Assembly: GCA_049510055.1 (NCBI GenBank)
Contig: JBEKZI010000111.1
Coordinates: 1-5,370 of the forward strand
Reading direction: 5' to 3'
Source of the DNA: JALHTV01 sp049510055
Lineage (GTDB): Bacteria; Planctomycetota; Phycisphaerae; SM23-33
Length of the DNA stretch: 5,370 bases
How positions within the stretch are numbered: the first letter of the stretch is position 1; every line of letters starts with the position of its first letter. A program made the translations under genes and the position numbers. Below are positions 4,918-5,370 of this stretch, one piece after another. Under the pieces are notes generated by a model. The model was not told the DNA's origin. It made no database searches and saw only the letters and a program-made list of their open reading frames with translations.

Positions 4918-5370
4918 ATGAGCGAAGCTCCTCCCAAGCCCATCACCTACAAAGACGCCGGTGTGGACATCCAAGCCGGCGACGACATGGTGGACCTCAT
5001 CCGTCCGATGGTGGAGCGGACGCACAATCCCCGCGTGCTCGGCCCGTACGGCGCCTTTGCCGGCCTGTTTCGGCTGGACTACAACGAAAAGCTATTCAAG
5101 CGGAACTATCGCGAGCCGGTGCTGGTGGGCTGCACGGACGGCGTGGGGACCAAGCTGCTGGTGGCCATCGCGGCCGGGCGGTTCGACACTGTCGGTATCG
5201 ACCTGGTCGCGATGAACGTCAACGATCTAATCTGCACCGGCGGGGAACCGCTGTTCTTCCTGGACTACATCGGCACGGGCCGCCTATCGCCGCCGCGAAT
5301 GGCCCAGATCGTCAAGGGCGTGGTGGACGGATGCCAGCAGGCCGGCTGCGCGCTATTGGGCGGGGAGACG
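4918..5370 (+). CDS. purM: Phosphoribosylformylglycinamidine cyclo-ligase (AIR synthetase), N-terminal part
   Basis: Cytosolic purine-biosynthesis enzyme that closes the imidazole ring: FGAM plus ATP gives AIR, ADP and phosphate. The window holds 151 codons, under half of the usual 340-350 residues, and the frame is open at the edge. It opens with YKDAGVDIQAGD (11-22), the standard PurM start, followed by GPYGAFAGLFRL (42-53), REPVLVGCTDGVGTKL (65-80) with the DGVGTKL nucleotide-binding motif, GIDLVAMNVNDL (93-104), GGEPLFFLDYIGTG (108-121) and GCALLGGET (143-151), the Gly-rich motif. All expected residues of this half are present. The ATG at 4918 is the natural family start although no ribosome-binding sequence precedes it; a -10-like element ends at 4910. 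It lies 51 bases after cbiO on the same strand, with no evident functional link to metal uptake. Confidence 0.95.
   Translation, partial: MSEAPPKPITYKDAGVDIQAGDDMVDLIRPMVERTHNPRVLGPYGAFAGLFRLDYNEKLFKRNYREPVLVGCTDGVGTKLLVAIAAGRFDTVGIDLVAMNVNDLICTGGEPLFFLDYIGTGRLSPPRMAQIVKGVVDGCQQAGCALLGGET

Overview
The window is GC-rich in its genes and carries five protein-coding genes around one AT-richer, divergent intergenic region. The content suggests a planctomycete, probably a Phycisphaerae-like or environmental lineage. The clues are a secreted PL1 pectate-lyase-like enzyme with a GLDP...DFDNDGYTNLEEYLN calcium-loop module and a Gly-rich beta-repeat tail, a CbiM of the Met-His-Met type fused to a PDGLE module, weak or absent Shine-Dalgarno sequences at some genes, and strong GC bias. 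This is inference from protein style; there is no rRNA or other taxonomic marker.

Layout. Positions 1-1653 (minus strand) hold the first 551 residues of a secreted polysaccharide lyase whose 3' end lies outside the window. Positions 1654-2228 are a divergent regulatory region. On the minus side it has a candidate extended -10 promoter behind two copies of an 18-bp direct repeat, and a leader of about 180 nt with small inverted repeats. On the plus side it has a candidate sigma70-type promoter preceded by two 9-bp direct repeats 21 bp apart. Two further dyads (1900-1925 and 1994-2011) lie between the two promoters.

Positions 2229-4866 (plus strand) form a compact three-gene operon for a complete energy-coupling-factor (ECF) transporter for Co2+ or Ni2+: cbiM with a fused C-terminal PDGLE (CbiN/NikN-like) part, cbiQ (T component) and cbiO (ATPase). 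cbiQ and cbiO overlap in TGATG. Working together, CbiM captures the metal, CbiQ couples it to the CbiO dimer, and ATP hydrolysis drives uptake. No cobalamin riboswitch or clear NikR box was found, so Co and Ni cannot be told apart.

Positions 4918-5370 (plus strand) are the N-terminal 151 residues of PurM (AIR synthase, purine biosynthesis). Its own candidate promoter (TTGCAT, 16 bp, TACACT with an extended -10 TG) ends 7 bp before the ATG, which predicts a leaderless mRNA.

The genes themselves belong to known families. No clearly new system is visible. The least explained part is the repeat- and dyad-rich intergenic region.
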